64,000 nucleotides of DNA from Candidatus Dormiibacter inghamiae (GTDB taxonomy: Bacteria; Chloroflexota; Dormibacteria; Dormibacterales; Dormibacteraceae). Position 1 is the first letter of the stretch, and each line of letters starts with the position of its first letter. Both the position numbers and the translations under genes were made by a program. The stretch is from assembly GCA_016464825.1 (NCBI GenBank), contig JAEKNQ010000035.1, positions 1-64,000 on the forward strand, given 5' to 3'. The notes beneath the pieces are model-generated. The model did no database searches. It saw nothing but the letters and a program-made list of their open reading frames with translations, and was not told the DNA's origin. Shown here in pieces: positions 26,162 through 34,040 of the stretch.

Positions 26162-27736
26162 ATGACCGTCGACGGCATCCTTATCGGGGGTGGCCACAAC
26201 GCCCTCGTCTGTGCGGGGCGGCTGGCTAGGCGGGGTCTTGAGGTCCTGGTGGTGGAGCAGGCGCCGGCCCTGGGCGGGGGCTGCTCGCGGGCCGAGGACA
26301 ACCGCGTGCCCGGCCTCCACCATCAGGTCCATTCGGTTTTCCACCGCGGCATCACTGCCATGCCATGGTATCGCGAGCTTCAGCTGGAGAGGCATGGGGT
26401 CCGCTACCTTGAGCCGGAGGCCAACATCGCATTCCACCTCTCCGATGGTCGCGCCCTCGTTATGCACACGACTGGTGAACGGACCGCGGAGAGCATCGGC
26501 CGCCTCAACCCCGATGACGCCAGAGCCTGGGAGAGCCTAGGGCATCAATGGCAGCCGGTCGTGGAACAGGTCATCAACCCCCTTCTGGAGAGTCCGCCCG
26601 AGCCCGCAGCCACCCGCCGTGAGCGCCTAGAGCAAACGGCGGAGGGAAGGACCTTTCTGGGGCTGGCGGGCCTCAGGCCGGTGGATGCAGTGCTCGGTCA
26701 CTTTCGACATCCAGCCGTCCGGGCACTGCTCTGCGCCATCATGGTCCTCCGCGAGATCGACATCACGGTGCCCGGCCAGGGCTTCCAACTGGCGGCTCTG
26801 GTCGCGGGTCGGCGGAGGGCTCAGCTCTGCCTGGGCGGCGCTCGCGAGTTGGCCGAAGGACTCGGACGGGCGCTGCTCTCCTTGGGCGGCCTGGCCTGGA
26901 CCGCCGCCCGGCCCCGCCGGATTCTGCTCGAGGGCGGCCGAGCGGTCGGAATCGAGCTCGAGGACGGCCGCAGCGTCGCCGCGCGGCGCTGCCTGATCTC
27001 CGGGATCGATCCCGGCCAGACCTTCCTGGAACTGCTCGGTGACGCCTGCCCGCCAGGGCTGGCTGAGAGCGCCCGCGCCTACCGCTACAGCACTGTGGGA
27101 CCGCTCTTCGGGGTCCACCTGGCGCTGCGGCGGCCGCCGCGCTATCGCGCCGCCGAATACGATCCTGCGGTCCAACGGGCGTTCATGCACATCTTCGGCG
27201 CGGACGGACCCGAGGCCTACACCGGCCTCTACCCGGCGTGCGCCCAAGGCCGGATTCCGGCGCCAATCTGTCTCAACGGCTCGGTTCCAACGCTCTTCGA
27301 CGCCTCGCTTCGCGGGAAGGGCGGCGAGCAGGCCGCCTTCGTCTGGCAGAAGGTGCCCTACGCCCTCGGTGGGGACGCACGCAACTGGGACCGGATGGCG
27401 GCAAATCATGCGCGCACAGTCGTCGACCGCTGGAACTGCTACGCCGACGGAGTGCAGGGAGATAACGTGCTCAACTCCTTCACGAACACGCCGCTCGACA
27501 CCGAACGCCGCATCCCGAACATGGTCGGCGGCGACCTCAACGTCGGCCACCTCTCCCCAGACCAGGCGTGGGATTCGCGACCCTTTCCGCTCGCGGGTGA
27601 CTATCGGACGCCAATTCCAGGCCTTTACCTCTGCGGCGCCGGAACCCATCCCTACGGCAATGTGACCGGCCTTTGCGGCCACAACGCGGCCACTGTGGTC
27701 GCGCGTGACCTCGCCCTCCCGGCGCTGCCCGAGTAG
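26162..27736 (+). CDS. Phytoene-desaturase-like FAD-dependent oxidoreductase
   Basis: A 524-residue flavoprotein. The N-terminal Rossmann motif GILIGGGHNALVCAGRLARRGLEVLVVEQ binds FAD, followed by the PALGGGCSR second motif. The C-terminal GLYLCGAGTHPYGNVTGLCGHNAA closes the FAD site. The family covers carotenoid desaturases and many unassigned oxidoreductases acting on hydrophobic or amine-containing substrates. ATG at 26162 is preferred; GTG at 26153 is an alternative three codons earlier. It is in the same operon as the LLM enzyme, 57 bp after it, and no carotenoid genes are nearby, so a catabolic oxidation is inferred. Confidence 0.87.
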   Translation: MTVDGILIGGGHNALVCAGRLARRGLEVLVVEQAPALGGGCSRAEDNRVPGLHHQVHSVFHRGITAMPWYRELQLERHGVRYLEPEANIAFHLSDGRALVMHTTGERTAESIGRLNPDDARAWESLGHQWQPVVEQVINPLLESPPEPAATRRERLEQTAEGRTFLGLAGLRPVDAVLGHFRHPAVRALLCAIMVLREIDITVPGQGFQLAALVAGRRRAQLCLGGARELAEGLGRALLSLGGLAWTAARPRRILLEGGRAVGIELEDGRSVAARRCLISGIDPGQTFLELLGDACPPGLAESARAYRYSTVGPLFGVHLALRRPPRYRAAEYDPAVQRAFMHIFGADGPEAYTGLYPACAQGRIPAPICLNGSVPTLFDASLRGKGGEQAAFVWQKVPYALGGDARNWDRMAANHARTVVDRWNCYADGVQGDNVLNSFTNTPLDTERRIPNMVGGDLNVGHLSPDQAWDSRPFPLAGDYRTPIPGLYLCGAGTHPYGNVTGLCGHNAATVVARDLALPALPE

Positions 27737-27747
27737 ACAAGACAGCT

Positions 27748-28395
27748 ATGGCGTGGGCGATTCTTCCGATCGGTGCGCACGAGCAGCACGGTGCCCACCT
27801 ACCGCTGGAGACCGATACCATCGTGGCCGGAGCCCTGAGCATGGCCGTGGCCGCACGGCTGGGAGGCCGGGCGCTCCCGGCACTCCCGTACGGCACCTCC
27901 TCGGAGCACATCGACTTCGCCGGCACCGTCCCCTTGCGCTGGGCCACGCTCGCCGCAGTAGTGACCGATGTGGTCGCGGCGTGCTGGTACCACCACGTGG
28001 ATCCGGTCTTCGTGCTCAGCGGGCACGGGGGCAACTTCATTCTCAACCCGACGTTGCGCGAGCTCAATGCGCACAACCGGCCGGACCACCAGGCCGTGCT
28101 GATTCCGGAGAGCGTGGTCTTCGGCCCGGCCATGACCGAGACGGACTTGCATGCGGGCCGCTGGGAGACTTCGCTCATCCTGCACCTCCGCCCAGACCTG
28201 GTCCAGATGGGAAATGCGGTCGACGAGGTGCCGAGGAATGTGATCCGCGGCGACCTAACCAACCGGCCGATGCAGCATTTCACACGCTCCGGCGTCTGGG
28301 GCCGCCCGACCGAGGCGACTCCCGAGGAGGGCGAGCGACTTTTCGCCGAGATGGTCGGCCGGCTGGTCGGGTATGTCGGGGGTTGGGTGAGCTGA
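27748..28395 (+). CDS. Creatininase-family amidohydrolase
   Basis: A 215-residue metal-dependent amidohydrolase of the creatininase family. Metal ligands are visible in ILPIGAHEQHGAHLPLETDT (Glu, His, Asp) and in VLSGHGGN, with the later Glu in GRWETS. Relatives hydrolyse creatinine, N-formylamino intermediates or mycofactocin precursor peptides. The protein is about 20-30 residues shorter than usual at the N-terminus, starting directly at the first metal-binding strand, and has no clear ribosome site, so the start may be elsewhere. It is the last gene of the operon that begins with the LacI regulator. Confidence 0.87.
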   Translation: MAWAILPIGAHEQHGAHLPLETDTIVAGALSMAVAARLGGRALPALPYGTSSEHIDFAGTVPLRWATLAAVVTDVVAACWYHHVDPVFVLSGHGGNFILNPTLRELNAHNRPDHQAVLIPESVVFGPAMTETDLHAGRWETSLILHLRPDLVQMGNAVDEVPRNVIRGDLTNRPMQHFTRSGVWGRPTEATPEEGERLFAEMVGRLVGYVGGWVS

Positions 28396-28418
28396 TTCAA
28401 GAACTCTGAATCGCCGTG

Positions 28419-28460
28419 GGTGCGCCACGAGGGGATCGAACCCCTTGCACTTGCGGTCCG
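28419..28460 (-). pseudogene. tRNA-like 3' fragment
   Basis: On the minus strand this stretch reads AGGGGTTCGATCCCCT, a T-arm with the invariant GTTCGATC loop, followed by an acceptor-like tail ending near CCCA. There is no matching anticodon or D arm upstream, so it is not a working tRNA. Such a remnant next to a transposase relic and an accessory zone could mark an old integration end. A chance hairpin cannot be excluded. Confidence 0.35.
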
Positions 28461-28635
28461 GAGATCGGCCCAGCCCCGTTCAGGATGGTGATTTCGTATT
28501 CGCGGAGTGCTGGTGAGTGCCGCCTCTCGACAGGCTTTGGCGTCCCAATTGCTGTACGACTGCCACCGCTCTAGGTGTCCTTCCGAGTTGTGGGAGACCG
28601 TCTGGTGTGCTTAGACTGCCTCAGCACTGGCATGT

Positions 28636-29030
28636 CTCCGCTGGTCCATTCGACTTGTCGATCGGCCAGCGAGACCCAGCACCGTTGTTGACGAGAACTG
28701 GCATGGGCGTCTGTTCTTGGGCTCCGTTTGCGTGCGGTGGTGGTTGTAGTAGTCGAGCCAGAGCTGGAGCGCGTCGAGTTCCTCCTACTTGGATGGGTAG
28801 AGCTGAGCATACGCCTACTCACGGCGTGAGTTCTTGATGAACGCCTCAGTGTTGCCGTTGGTTTGTGGCCGCCAGCGTGCGGCTGTGTCTATAGACAGCG
28901 CCGATCTCGGCCAGGGCCACTCCTAAAGAGCCGCGAATTTATGTAGGTGTAAGGGCGGTCGTTCATCACGCGCTTGATGTGCATGCCAAGGCTGCGGTAG
29001 TGAAGGGCAGCCTCAAGCGACAAGTGGGCG
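28636..29030 (-). pseudogene. IS481-type transposase remnant (C-terminal half of the DDE domain)
   Basis: Reading the minus strand in shifting frames gives stretches typical of IS481/IS3-type integrase-core transposases: YRSLGMHIKRVMNDRP (around 28940-29000), a TNG-type region with the glutamate of the DDE triad (around 28840-28870, TNGNTEAFIK after correcting a frame), and YYNHHRT...EPKNRRPCQF (around 28690-28760). Several frameshifts and stops separate these pieces, and the N-terminal half is absent, so the element is dead. It abuts the 3' end of the DUF6308 gene. No clean terminal inverted repeat was found. Confidence 0.7.
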
Positions 29031-29035
29031 CCTCC

Positions 29036-29926
29036 TCACGGTCTCACCAATCTCGATCCTGCAGTCCCAGCGCCCGATCGATGTTGCCGGGTGGCGGAAG
29101 GCGCAAAAGATCGGGAAGCCGAGGCTGCGCCGCGGGACGCGCTTTCTGATCCACGCTTGTCGTGATCCGGTGGAGGTTGACTTGGCCCGGATCTTGTCCT
29201 GCGGCGTGAGGCGATTGACAATTGGATACAGTCACGAGTCTGATGCAGTCCGTATGTCAGTGGCGACTGTCGGCGCGCCGGTAGTCCGGATCTCCCCAGC
29301 CGCGTATCTGGGTAGCTGCTCCAGATCAGCGCATCCATGATCCTGACCAGGCTCCTCTCGTGACCATGATCCCGGAGACTGTTCTGCAAGCTGATCAATG
29401 TTGGGACCAGCTCGGACCTGAGATCGCGCAGGTGTTCGATCAGGGCCACACCGCTTGCGGCTGTCACGCCAAATATCCCCATAAGCCCCAGTACATAGGA
29501 ATCGCAAACGGGGATGAGCGCGGGACGCTTGATGTGCAGGACTTTGGTAGCGCGCGAAATTGCAATTCCCTTACCGATGACCACCGAAAAGAGCCGCTCG
29601 AGGACATCTGGAACGTTTCGCTCTCTCCATATATCGTCAGGAGTACAGAAGAGGTCCCAATCGCGCTCGACGGCTACTAACTCTGCTAGATCCCCCCGAC
29701 TGATCAGATCAGCCCAGTGCTTGTGTGACGACCGGGCGGACATGGTCGAATTGATCACGGCGATGTCCTCATCAACCACTCGATTCGGAGCCGGGGCACC
29801 TGCGATGTACGCGTCATAGGACTTGGTTCCAACGGAGCTGGGATCTTCAGCGAAGAAACGAAGGGCCAGATCGAGGGGATCGTCCACAACTAGATCCGGG
29901 CGGCGCAGGCGGAGTTCACCTGACAT
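29036..29926 (-). CDS. DUF6308-like protein with an abnormal C-terminal tail
   Basis: A 296-residue open frame. Residues about 20-215 resemble DUF6308: YDAYIAG, DEDIAVINSTMSARSSHKHW and AISRATKVLHIKRPALIPVCDSYV, a fold of unknown function often found in actinobacterial accessory regions. After about residue 215 the sequence becomes Arg/Ser/Pro-rich (for example RRRTRSGPSQPPP) and unlike a folded domain; it reads directly up to the IS481 remnant at 29030. The natural C-terminus was therefore probably lost when foreign DNA joined here, and the tail is an accidental extension. The function is unknown, and activity of the truncated protein is doubtful. Confidence 0.65.
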   Translation of the reverse strand: MSGELRLRRPDLVVDDPLDLALRFFAEDPSSVGTKSYDAYIAGAPAPNRVVDEDIAVINSTMSARSSHKHWADLISRGDLAELVAVERDWDLFCTPDDIWRERNVPDVLERLFSVVIGKGIAISRATKVLHIKRPALIPVCDSYVLGLMGIFGVTAASGVALIEHLRDLRSELVPTLISLQNSLRDHGHERSLVRIMDALIWSSYPDTRLGRSGLPARRQSPLTYGLHQTRDCIQLSIASRRRTRSGPSQPPPDHDKRGSESASRGAASASRSFAPSATRQHRSGAGTAGSRLVRP

Positions 29927-30190
29927 GGTGGGCGTAGGTGCTTTAGGGCACAGTCCGCCTAGTCCGTAAAACGATCCGGCGACTTAGGCGATCTAGCCAC
30001 GCCATGAGACTACCCCCGGGCCGAGAGGGGTGCGACACACAGCACGTCATAGGTCCGCAGCCGCAAGCCGATCTGGCCAGAGCGAAGCCTGGTGCGCGCC
30101 GGCAGGTCCGACTGAGCGTGCATGGGGTGTCCCGAATCCGACACTCAAGGCTGGCCAGCATCTGACGCGCGCTGACCAGAGCGTCCGGAA

Positions 30191-30829
30191 TCAGCCCCGC
30201 GCCTGCTCGAACATCAGTCGCAGAAACAGTCGGTGAAGCGCCTCATCGCATTTGAACTGGATCGAAACCTCAAAATCTGCGCTGGGCCCATATGCGACGA
30301 CAAAAAGGCGCTCCGCCATGGCCGCCAGCTCAATCGGCGTTCGGTCCGCGATGCCGTCGCGGCGGTAGTTCTTGAGTGGGCCGCCGCCGGTGAACCCAAG
30401 CTCCGCCAGCACCTGCACTGACTCCGGCGCCAGCGATCCATCACTGGGACTGCCACCCCACTCACGCGAGCTGACTTCGGCGAGGAGGACGCTATCGTCG
30501 CCGTGATGCATGAACTGCACGTAGTGGTCCGGGCGCCCGAGCTGTTCGATCACCATGTAGTCCTGATCGAGCGGGCTCCGACCGTACTCGTCGAAGGCGC
30601 GCTCGAGGAGCCACAGGCGTTCCTCAGGGTTCATCGACCCCGTCGCACCCTCGCACCCCCGCACCCGCGGCGCAGCTTCCGACCAGTTGTCGATCAGCCC
30701 ATGGTCTGGGCAGGCGAAGATCCAGCGCACACCACTCCTGATCGCTCGCGGCACGCACTTCTGATCGCACTCAGGGCAGCAGAACGCAGCCTCGCCATCG
30801 GCGTCCGGCCTGAGCTGGACGTCGCTCAC
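30191..30829 (-). CDS. TY-Chap-like (T3SS/YbjN-chaperone-type) protein with zinc-ribbon-like N-terminus
   Basis: A 212-residue protein. Residues 17-47 contain CCPECDQKC and CPDHG, a zinc-ribbon-like arrangement. Residues about 66-210 resemble the TY-Chap (T3SS and YbjN-like chaperone) domain: MNPEERLWLLERAFDEYG, LGRPDHYVQFMHHGDDSVLLAEVSSREWG and LAELGFTGGGPLKNYRRDG. GTG at 30829 overlaps the stop of the upstream ARPP-1-like frame (GTGA), which supports this start and coupled translation. TY-Chap and ARPP domains are reported in predicted actinobacterial conflict-type modules; a role here is inference. Confidence 0.65.
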   Translation of the reverse strand: MSDVQLRPDADGEAAFCCPECDQKCVPRAIRSGVRWIFACPDHGLIDNWSEAAPRVRGCEGATGSMNPEERLWLLERAFDEYGRSPLDQDYMVIEQLGRPDHYVQFMHHGDDSVLLAEVSSREWGGSPSDGSLAPESVQVLAELGFTGGGPLKNYRRDGIADRTPIELAAMAERLFVVAYGPSADFEVSIQFKCDEALHRLFLRLMFEQARG

Positions 30830-31216
30830 GAGCGCCGCCGGGCCGGGGGTGCGAACGCCGTTCGCGCCCGCCCATGGCGGCCAGGGAAAGCAGCCAGGTG
30901 CAGCAGTCGCCCATCATGGACGAGCGCCGCCGCCTCGATCGACGGCGCAATGCAGGTGACGGTCTCGCCCAATCCGAACCAGCTCGTCCCGCATCACAGC
31001 CTGGCCCAGGGCGCCGGCTGCCCGCTCCCGGATCCGGCTCCAGGCCTCGCTGCTGAGCGACGTCGACGAGGTGCTCCGGCGCGAGTTCAGCCGGCGCGCT
31101 CCCGCCGCGTGTCGGGGGCCGCAGCGCCGGCATAGGTCTCTGCGGATGAGCTGGGCTCTGGCGTCGGAAGACGAGCCCGATTGATGACTCTGATCCAAAG
31201 CAACTGAGCTAACCAC
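30826..31216 (-). pseudogene. Frameshifted ARPP-1-like gene remnant
   Basis: Two overlapping minus frames together give an ARPP-1-like C-terminus: WSRIRERAAGALGQAVMRDELVRIG in one frame (up to about 30990) and ETVTCIAPSIEAAALVHDG plus RLLHLAAFPGRHG in the next (about 30990-30830). The IxPSIEAxALVHDGRLLHLxAFP ending is characteristic. A single-base shift near RIG|ETV breaks the gene, and the N-terminal part of the domain is not seen. The second frame stops at 30826, overlapping the TY-Chap GTG, as in a coupled pair. It could be a real mutation or a sequence error. Confidence 0.55.
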
Positions 31217-31399
31217 AAGCGACTCGCAGGTTCTGTCCTAACCACATTATCTTGTTACGCCGAATGGCGTCGTTCGTAGTCGTTGGAAAGCCGTTTGTAG
31301 TCGCTGCCTGAAAGCCAGGTTTCGGGCTGGAAAGAGTGCTCTGGACGACGGATCCGTCAGCGCTGAATCCGTCGCCAGGCGTTTCAAGCTTCCTTAGAT

Positions 31400-32205
31400 T
31401 CGTCGGCTGATGGTGACCGGCACCAGCTTGGTCCAGTCCCAGAAGAGGTCGGCCTGGAAGCCTCCGCTGGCCTTGGCGTGCTGAGGGTGGTCCTTGCCGA
31501 CCAGGCGTTGGTCGTAGTCAAGGGTCATGGTGAAGTCACCCGCGGCTTGGATGATGCCGGTGGCGCCATCAAAGCTGACAGTGGTGGCAGTGGACGGATC
31601 GCCGCTCAGATGCCACTGAATGTTCTTGGTCGATCCTGGATGTCGTTCAGGAAGGTGGAACTGCGCGCGCCGGTTGAAATCGGCCACTGTGGCGGAATTC
31701 GCCGGAATCCGCAGTGGAACTGCGGGCAGTCGGGCGGGAAGAGACTGGTCGAAGCGCCGCAGGCGGCCAGCGCCTGGCGGACAGCATCCCTAACAGCACT
31801 GTCGGTGGCAGCGGCCGGGCGGCTGAGAGGCGGTCCGGCGGAGGAAGCTTCAAGCGACTGAACCGCGACTGCGTCCGCGGACGCTGCGAGGACGGCCTGG
31901 TAAGCACCTCCGACCGCGTGGTGGCTGACGGCTCCGGTGACTGGCTCGGTCGCCGCCTGGATCGTCTGGAAGTGGCCCTTGGCGAGCAACTATTGGTCGG
32001 GGTCGAGCGCGACGGCGAGGTCAGTGCCCGGGTCTCCGACGACCTGCCAGTGCGGATCTCTAAGGGTCTCAACGCTCCTGAAACTCTGCGCACAGCCCTG
32101 CGGCTAAAGGGCGCCGCCGGCTGCGCACCTGTTCAGGGCGTCTTTGATCGTGGCCGCTGCGGAGCTCTGCCGGCAGGCGCGAGCTTCACGGCGAGCTGGT
32201 CAAAA
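31400..32205 (-). pseudogene. Decayed duplicate of the 3' end of the membrane regulator gene (34041-36029)
   Basis: The DNA here closely follows 34050-34790. Matching protein pieces include WHLSGDPSTATTVSFDGATGI, FTMTLDYDQRLVGKDHPQHA, HFQTIQAATEPVTGAVSHHAVGGAYQ and ASSAGPPLSRPAAATDSAVRDA, now in different frames. At least two indels break it, one of them the lost base near 31632. A 59-bp insertion (31666-31724) flanked by an 11-bp direct repeat, GTGGAACTGCG (31655-31665 and 31714-31724), splits CPQFH from LNDIQD. The membrane and DNA-binding parts of the parent are absent. It is a partial, non-functional duplication. Confidence 0.85.
31666..31724. mobile_element. 59-bp insertion with 11-bp flanking direct repeat
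   Basis: Compared with the intact copy at 34270-34330, this copy holds 59 extra bases ending in a second GTGGAACTGCG. The inserted DNA contains TTGAAATCGGCCACTGTGG and the repeats GGCGGAATTCGCC and CGGAATCCGC, which remind me of the end repeats of IS21-type elements. This may be the footprint or a minimal remnant of a transposition event. The link to IS21 is from memory of such ends and uncertain. Confidence 0.4.
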
Positions 32206-32269
32206 CTGTAGTGGTGACGGAGGAAAAAAAGCGGCGTCCAAGTAAGAGTGCTGCGGCTCAAGGGTCCGA

Positions 32270-32575
32270 CTATTGGCCACCCGGTCTGTATCTTGGGCCA
32301 CCCTTCGGTAGTGCCCTCCAGAAGGCCGCGGGCGGATCCGGGTCGTTTAGCAGCTCTCGGAGGTGGTTCTCGTCACGGATGCCATTGGGGCGCAGCAGCC
32401 CATTGAGGAGCGTTCCCTTCCGGATGGGGTTCTTGCTCGTCGGTACGTTGAAGATGGCGATCTGGCGGCCGCCCTCGTCGTCCAGCTCCAGCCACACGTA
32501 ATTCTTCCGGCTGTGCCTCGGCACAGGACGACAACCGAGGGTCTTGAAGGCTGTGATCGCCTCCTCAGGCGACAC
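32270..32575 (-). CDS. HicA-like toxin (dsRBD-fold mRNA interferase type)
   Basis: A 101-residue basic protein. The N-terminal AITAFKTLGCRPVPRHSRKNYVWLEL contains the HicA pattern of a helix, a Gly-containing turn, and a catalytic His followed by a beta strand, then IAIFNVPTSKNPIRKGTLLNGLLRPNGI, which matches the HicA end (P-x-H/x-x-x-x-x-x-KGTLxxILRQAGI) apart from the second His. HicA toxins cleave mRNA when not bound by HicB. It lies 6 bp after the HicB-like gene in the antitoxin-first order. A longer C-terminal tail (about 25 residues) is unusual. Confidence 0.65.
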   Translation of the reverse strand: MSPEEAITAFKTLGCRPVPRHSRKNYVWLELDDEGGRQIAIFNVPTSKNPIRKGTLLNGLLRPNGIRDENHLRELLNDPDPPAAFWRALPKGGPRYRPGGQ

Positions 32576-32581
32576 TACCTC

Positions 32582-32950
32582 TTAGCTGCTCTTCCTGTCG
32601 AACTTCAGGCCCAAGTGGCGAAGCTGGAGAAGGTTGCGCAACTCGTCGCCAAGGGTCAGGTAGCGCTCGTTCAGAACCTGCCAGAAGTCGTCCACCTGCT
32701 CCGCCATTTCAGCGAACAGCTCGGCATCAGTGTCCCCCGCTGCTGTAACCCCCAGGATCGGGCTGTGGGCGGCCCAGCTCCCATCCTCCTCCTGCCAGTA
32801 CTCGATGGGGATCGCCTGGGGGACAAGGGTCATCACGCGTTCTCGTGGCTCATTGTGCTCCTCACGCTTCGGCGAGGGACCGACACGATCCTGCAGATTC
32901 TTGAAGGCCTCGTCCGGGCGCTTGAGTTCGGGCATGTTACCAATAGCCAT
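32582..32950 (-). CDS. HicB-like antitoxin
   Basis: A 122-residue acidic protein whose residues about 45-90 (AIPIEYWQEEDGSWAAHSPILGVTAAGDTDAELFAEMAEQVDDF) match the partial RNase-H-like HicB fold: a strand, ExDGxW, a P-x-L-x-G-x-x-x-x-G-D-T turn and a helix. No C-terminal HTH or ribbon-helix-helix is apparent; the remaining residues are Leu/Arg-rich. An internal ATG at residue 40 would give a more typical 83-residue HicB. It is 3 bp from the hypothetical gene upstream and 6 bp from the HicA-like gene, so all three are probably one transcript. Confidence 0.68.
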   Translation of the reverse strand: MAIGNMPELKRPDEAFKNLQDRVGPSPKREEHNEPRERVMTLVPQAIPIEYWQEEDGSWAAHSPILGVTAAGDTDAELFAEMAEQVDDFWQVLNERYLTLGDELRNLLQLRHLGLKFDRKSS

Positions 32951-32953
32951 CGT

Positions 32954-33697
32954 CTACGCCTCCAACGTCATGTTAGTCGCCAATTTGCTCCAGAGCAGAT
33001 CTCGTATGGATCGGGTCCTCCGTTCGATGACCTTGAAGTCAACCGTTGGGCTGAACGTTCCCGACACCAGGAGGAACAACTTGGTCCGATCCGCGTATAG
33101 CGGCTCGACCTTGACCTCGAACACATCGGCCGGTCCGGACGGGTCGGCGGTCGCCATGCCGGGCGGGAGCGGCTGCTCGGCTGGGCGCTTCAGGACCATG
33201 CGGACACCGCCGCCCAACATCTCTTGACCCTCGACTAGACCCTCGACCACTCGTGCAAACTCCGGCTTGAGGAAGCGCTGTTCGATATAACTGTCCGCAT
33301 CCGCTCCGAAGTTCTCCCAGACTGCCTCTACTTGGGCCACTTGGCCGGCCAGGATCGTACCCTGAGGCAGCTTCTTCACGTAGTGATCAATGACCACCGC
33401 CAGCTTGTCGGCCGAGTGATCGAAGGTGGTCCTGGATAGATCCTCTGTGAACTGCCACCCGCCCCCTGTCAGCACGACGATCGACATCCCGTCAGAGGAC
33501 ATCAGTTGGATGCCGCCCTGGACGACCTGGAAACCGGTGAAGCCGTAGCGCGACACTTCAGCGTAGATTTCGGACCCCTCCCTCGGTGTCAGCGCCTGGG
33601 GAGCCATCACCCCCATGGGTCCGGCGGCCATGACCGGCGGGATCGTCATACCGTTGACGACGAGCTTACTCAGATGCAGATCGTCCTTCCGAAGCAT
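32954..33697 (-). CDS. Hypothetical protein co-transcribed with HicBA-like genes
   Basis: A 247-residue soluble protein with no signal or membrane segment. I do not recognise it with certainty; the arrangement (an N-terminal RYGFTGFQVVQGGIQLMSSDGMSIVVLTGGGWQFTED-like beta region, a central helical part, and a C-terminal strand region KLFLLVSGTFSPTVDF) is loosely like the TIGR04255 family of proteins of unknown function. ATG at 33697 is chosen; a TTG nine bases earlier is an alternative. It sits first in a three-gene minus-strand unit with the HicB- and HicA-like genes, 3 bp from the former, which suggests a functional link. Confidence 0.6.
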   Translation of the reverse strand: MLRKDDLHLSKLVVNGMTIPPVMAAGPMGVMAPQALTPREGSEIYAEVSRYGFTGFQVVQGGIQLMSSDGMSIVVLTGGGWQFTEDLSRTTFDHSADKLAVVIDHYVKKLPQGTILAGQVAQVEAVWENFGADADSYIEQRFLKPEFARVVEGLVEGQEMLGGGVRMVLKRPAEQPLPPGMATADPSGPADVFEVKVEPLYADRTKLFLLVSGTFSPTVDFKVIERRTRSIRDLLWSKLATNMTLEA

Positions 33698-34040
33698 GGC
33701 GGTCAATGTTAGGCGCCTGAAGAGATATCAGGCTCGGGGCTCGTGCTTTCGGTCCGTGGAAACCGGTCCGTCACAGTGCCCTCAGTTCTGCGATCAGCAC
33801 CCCGATTATCAACTTGACCACCACCCTTGGCTCCTCGGGCCACTCGAGAATCCGATCGTCACGCTGGCGGCTGTGCAGGCAAGCCGATGCGAGGCCGCCT
33901 CCACCAGGCACGGCGACCTAACGCCATCGGACGGGCTGGTGAAGTTGTCAGGCTTCCGCCCGTGGCGGAGGAACTGACTGGCAGCATGACGGTCGGGCCA
34001 GACCGCCACGGTGGACACCTTACCCAGTACCTTGTCTCAG
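33698..34040. other. Non-coding gap
   Basis: I see no convincing gene in these 343 bases. Reading frames present are short, lack ribosome sites and look like random GC-rich reading. The region should hold the promoter of the hypothetical-HicBA unit on the minus strand and lies after the stop of the membrane regulator gene. No strong terminator hairpin is visible. Confidence 0.5.

Noticed and set aside
26627-27682. A 351-codon minus-strand frame opposite the FAD oxidoreductase
   Set aside because: The plus strand has complete FAD-binding motifs; the minus frame is low-complexity.
31190-31216. TAGCTCAGTTG on the minus strand, like a tRNA D arm
   Set aside because: Only 11 bases match the tRNA consensus and no stem partner, anticodon or T arm follows; chance is a sufficient explanation.
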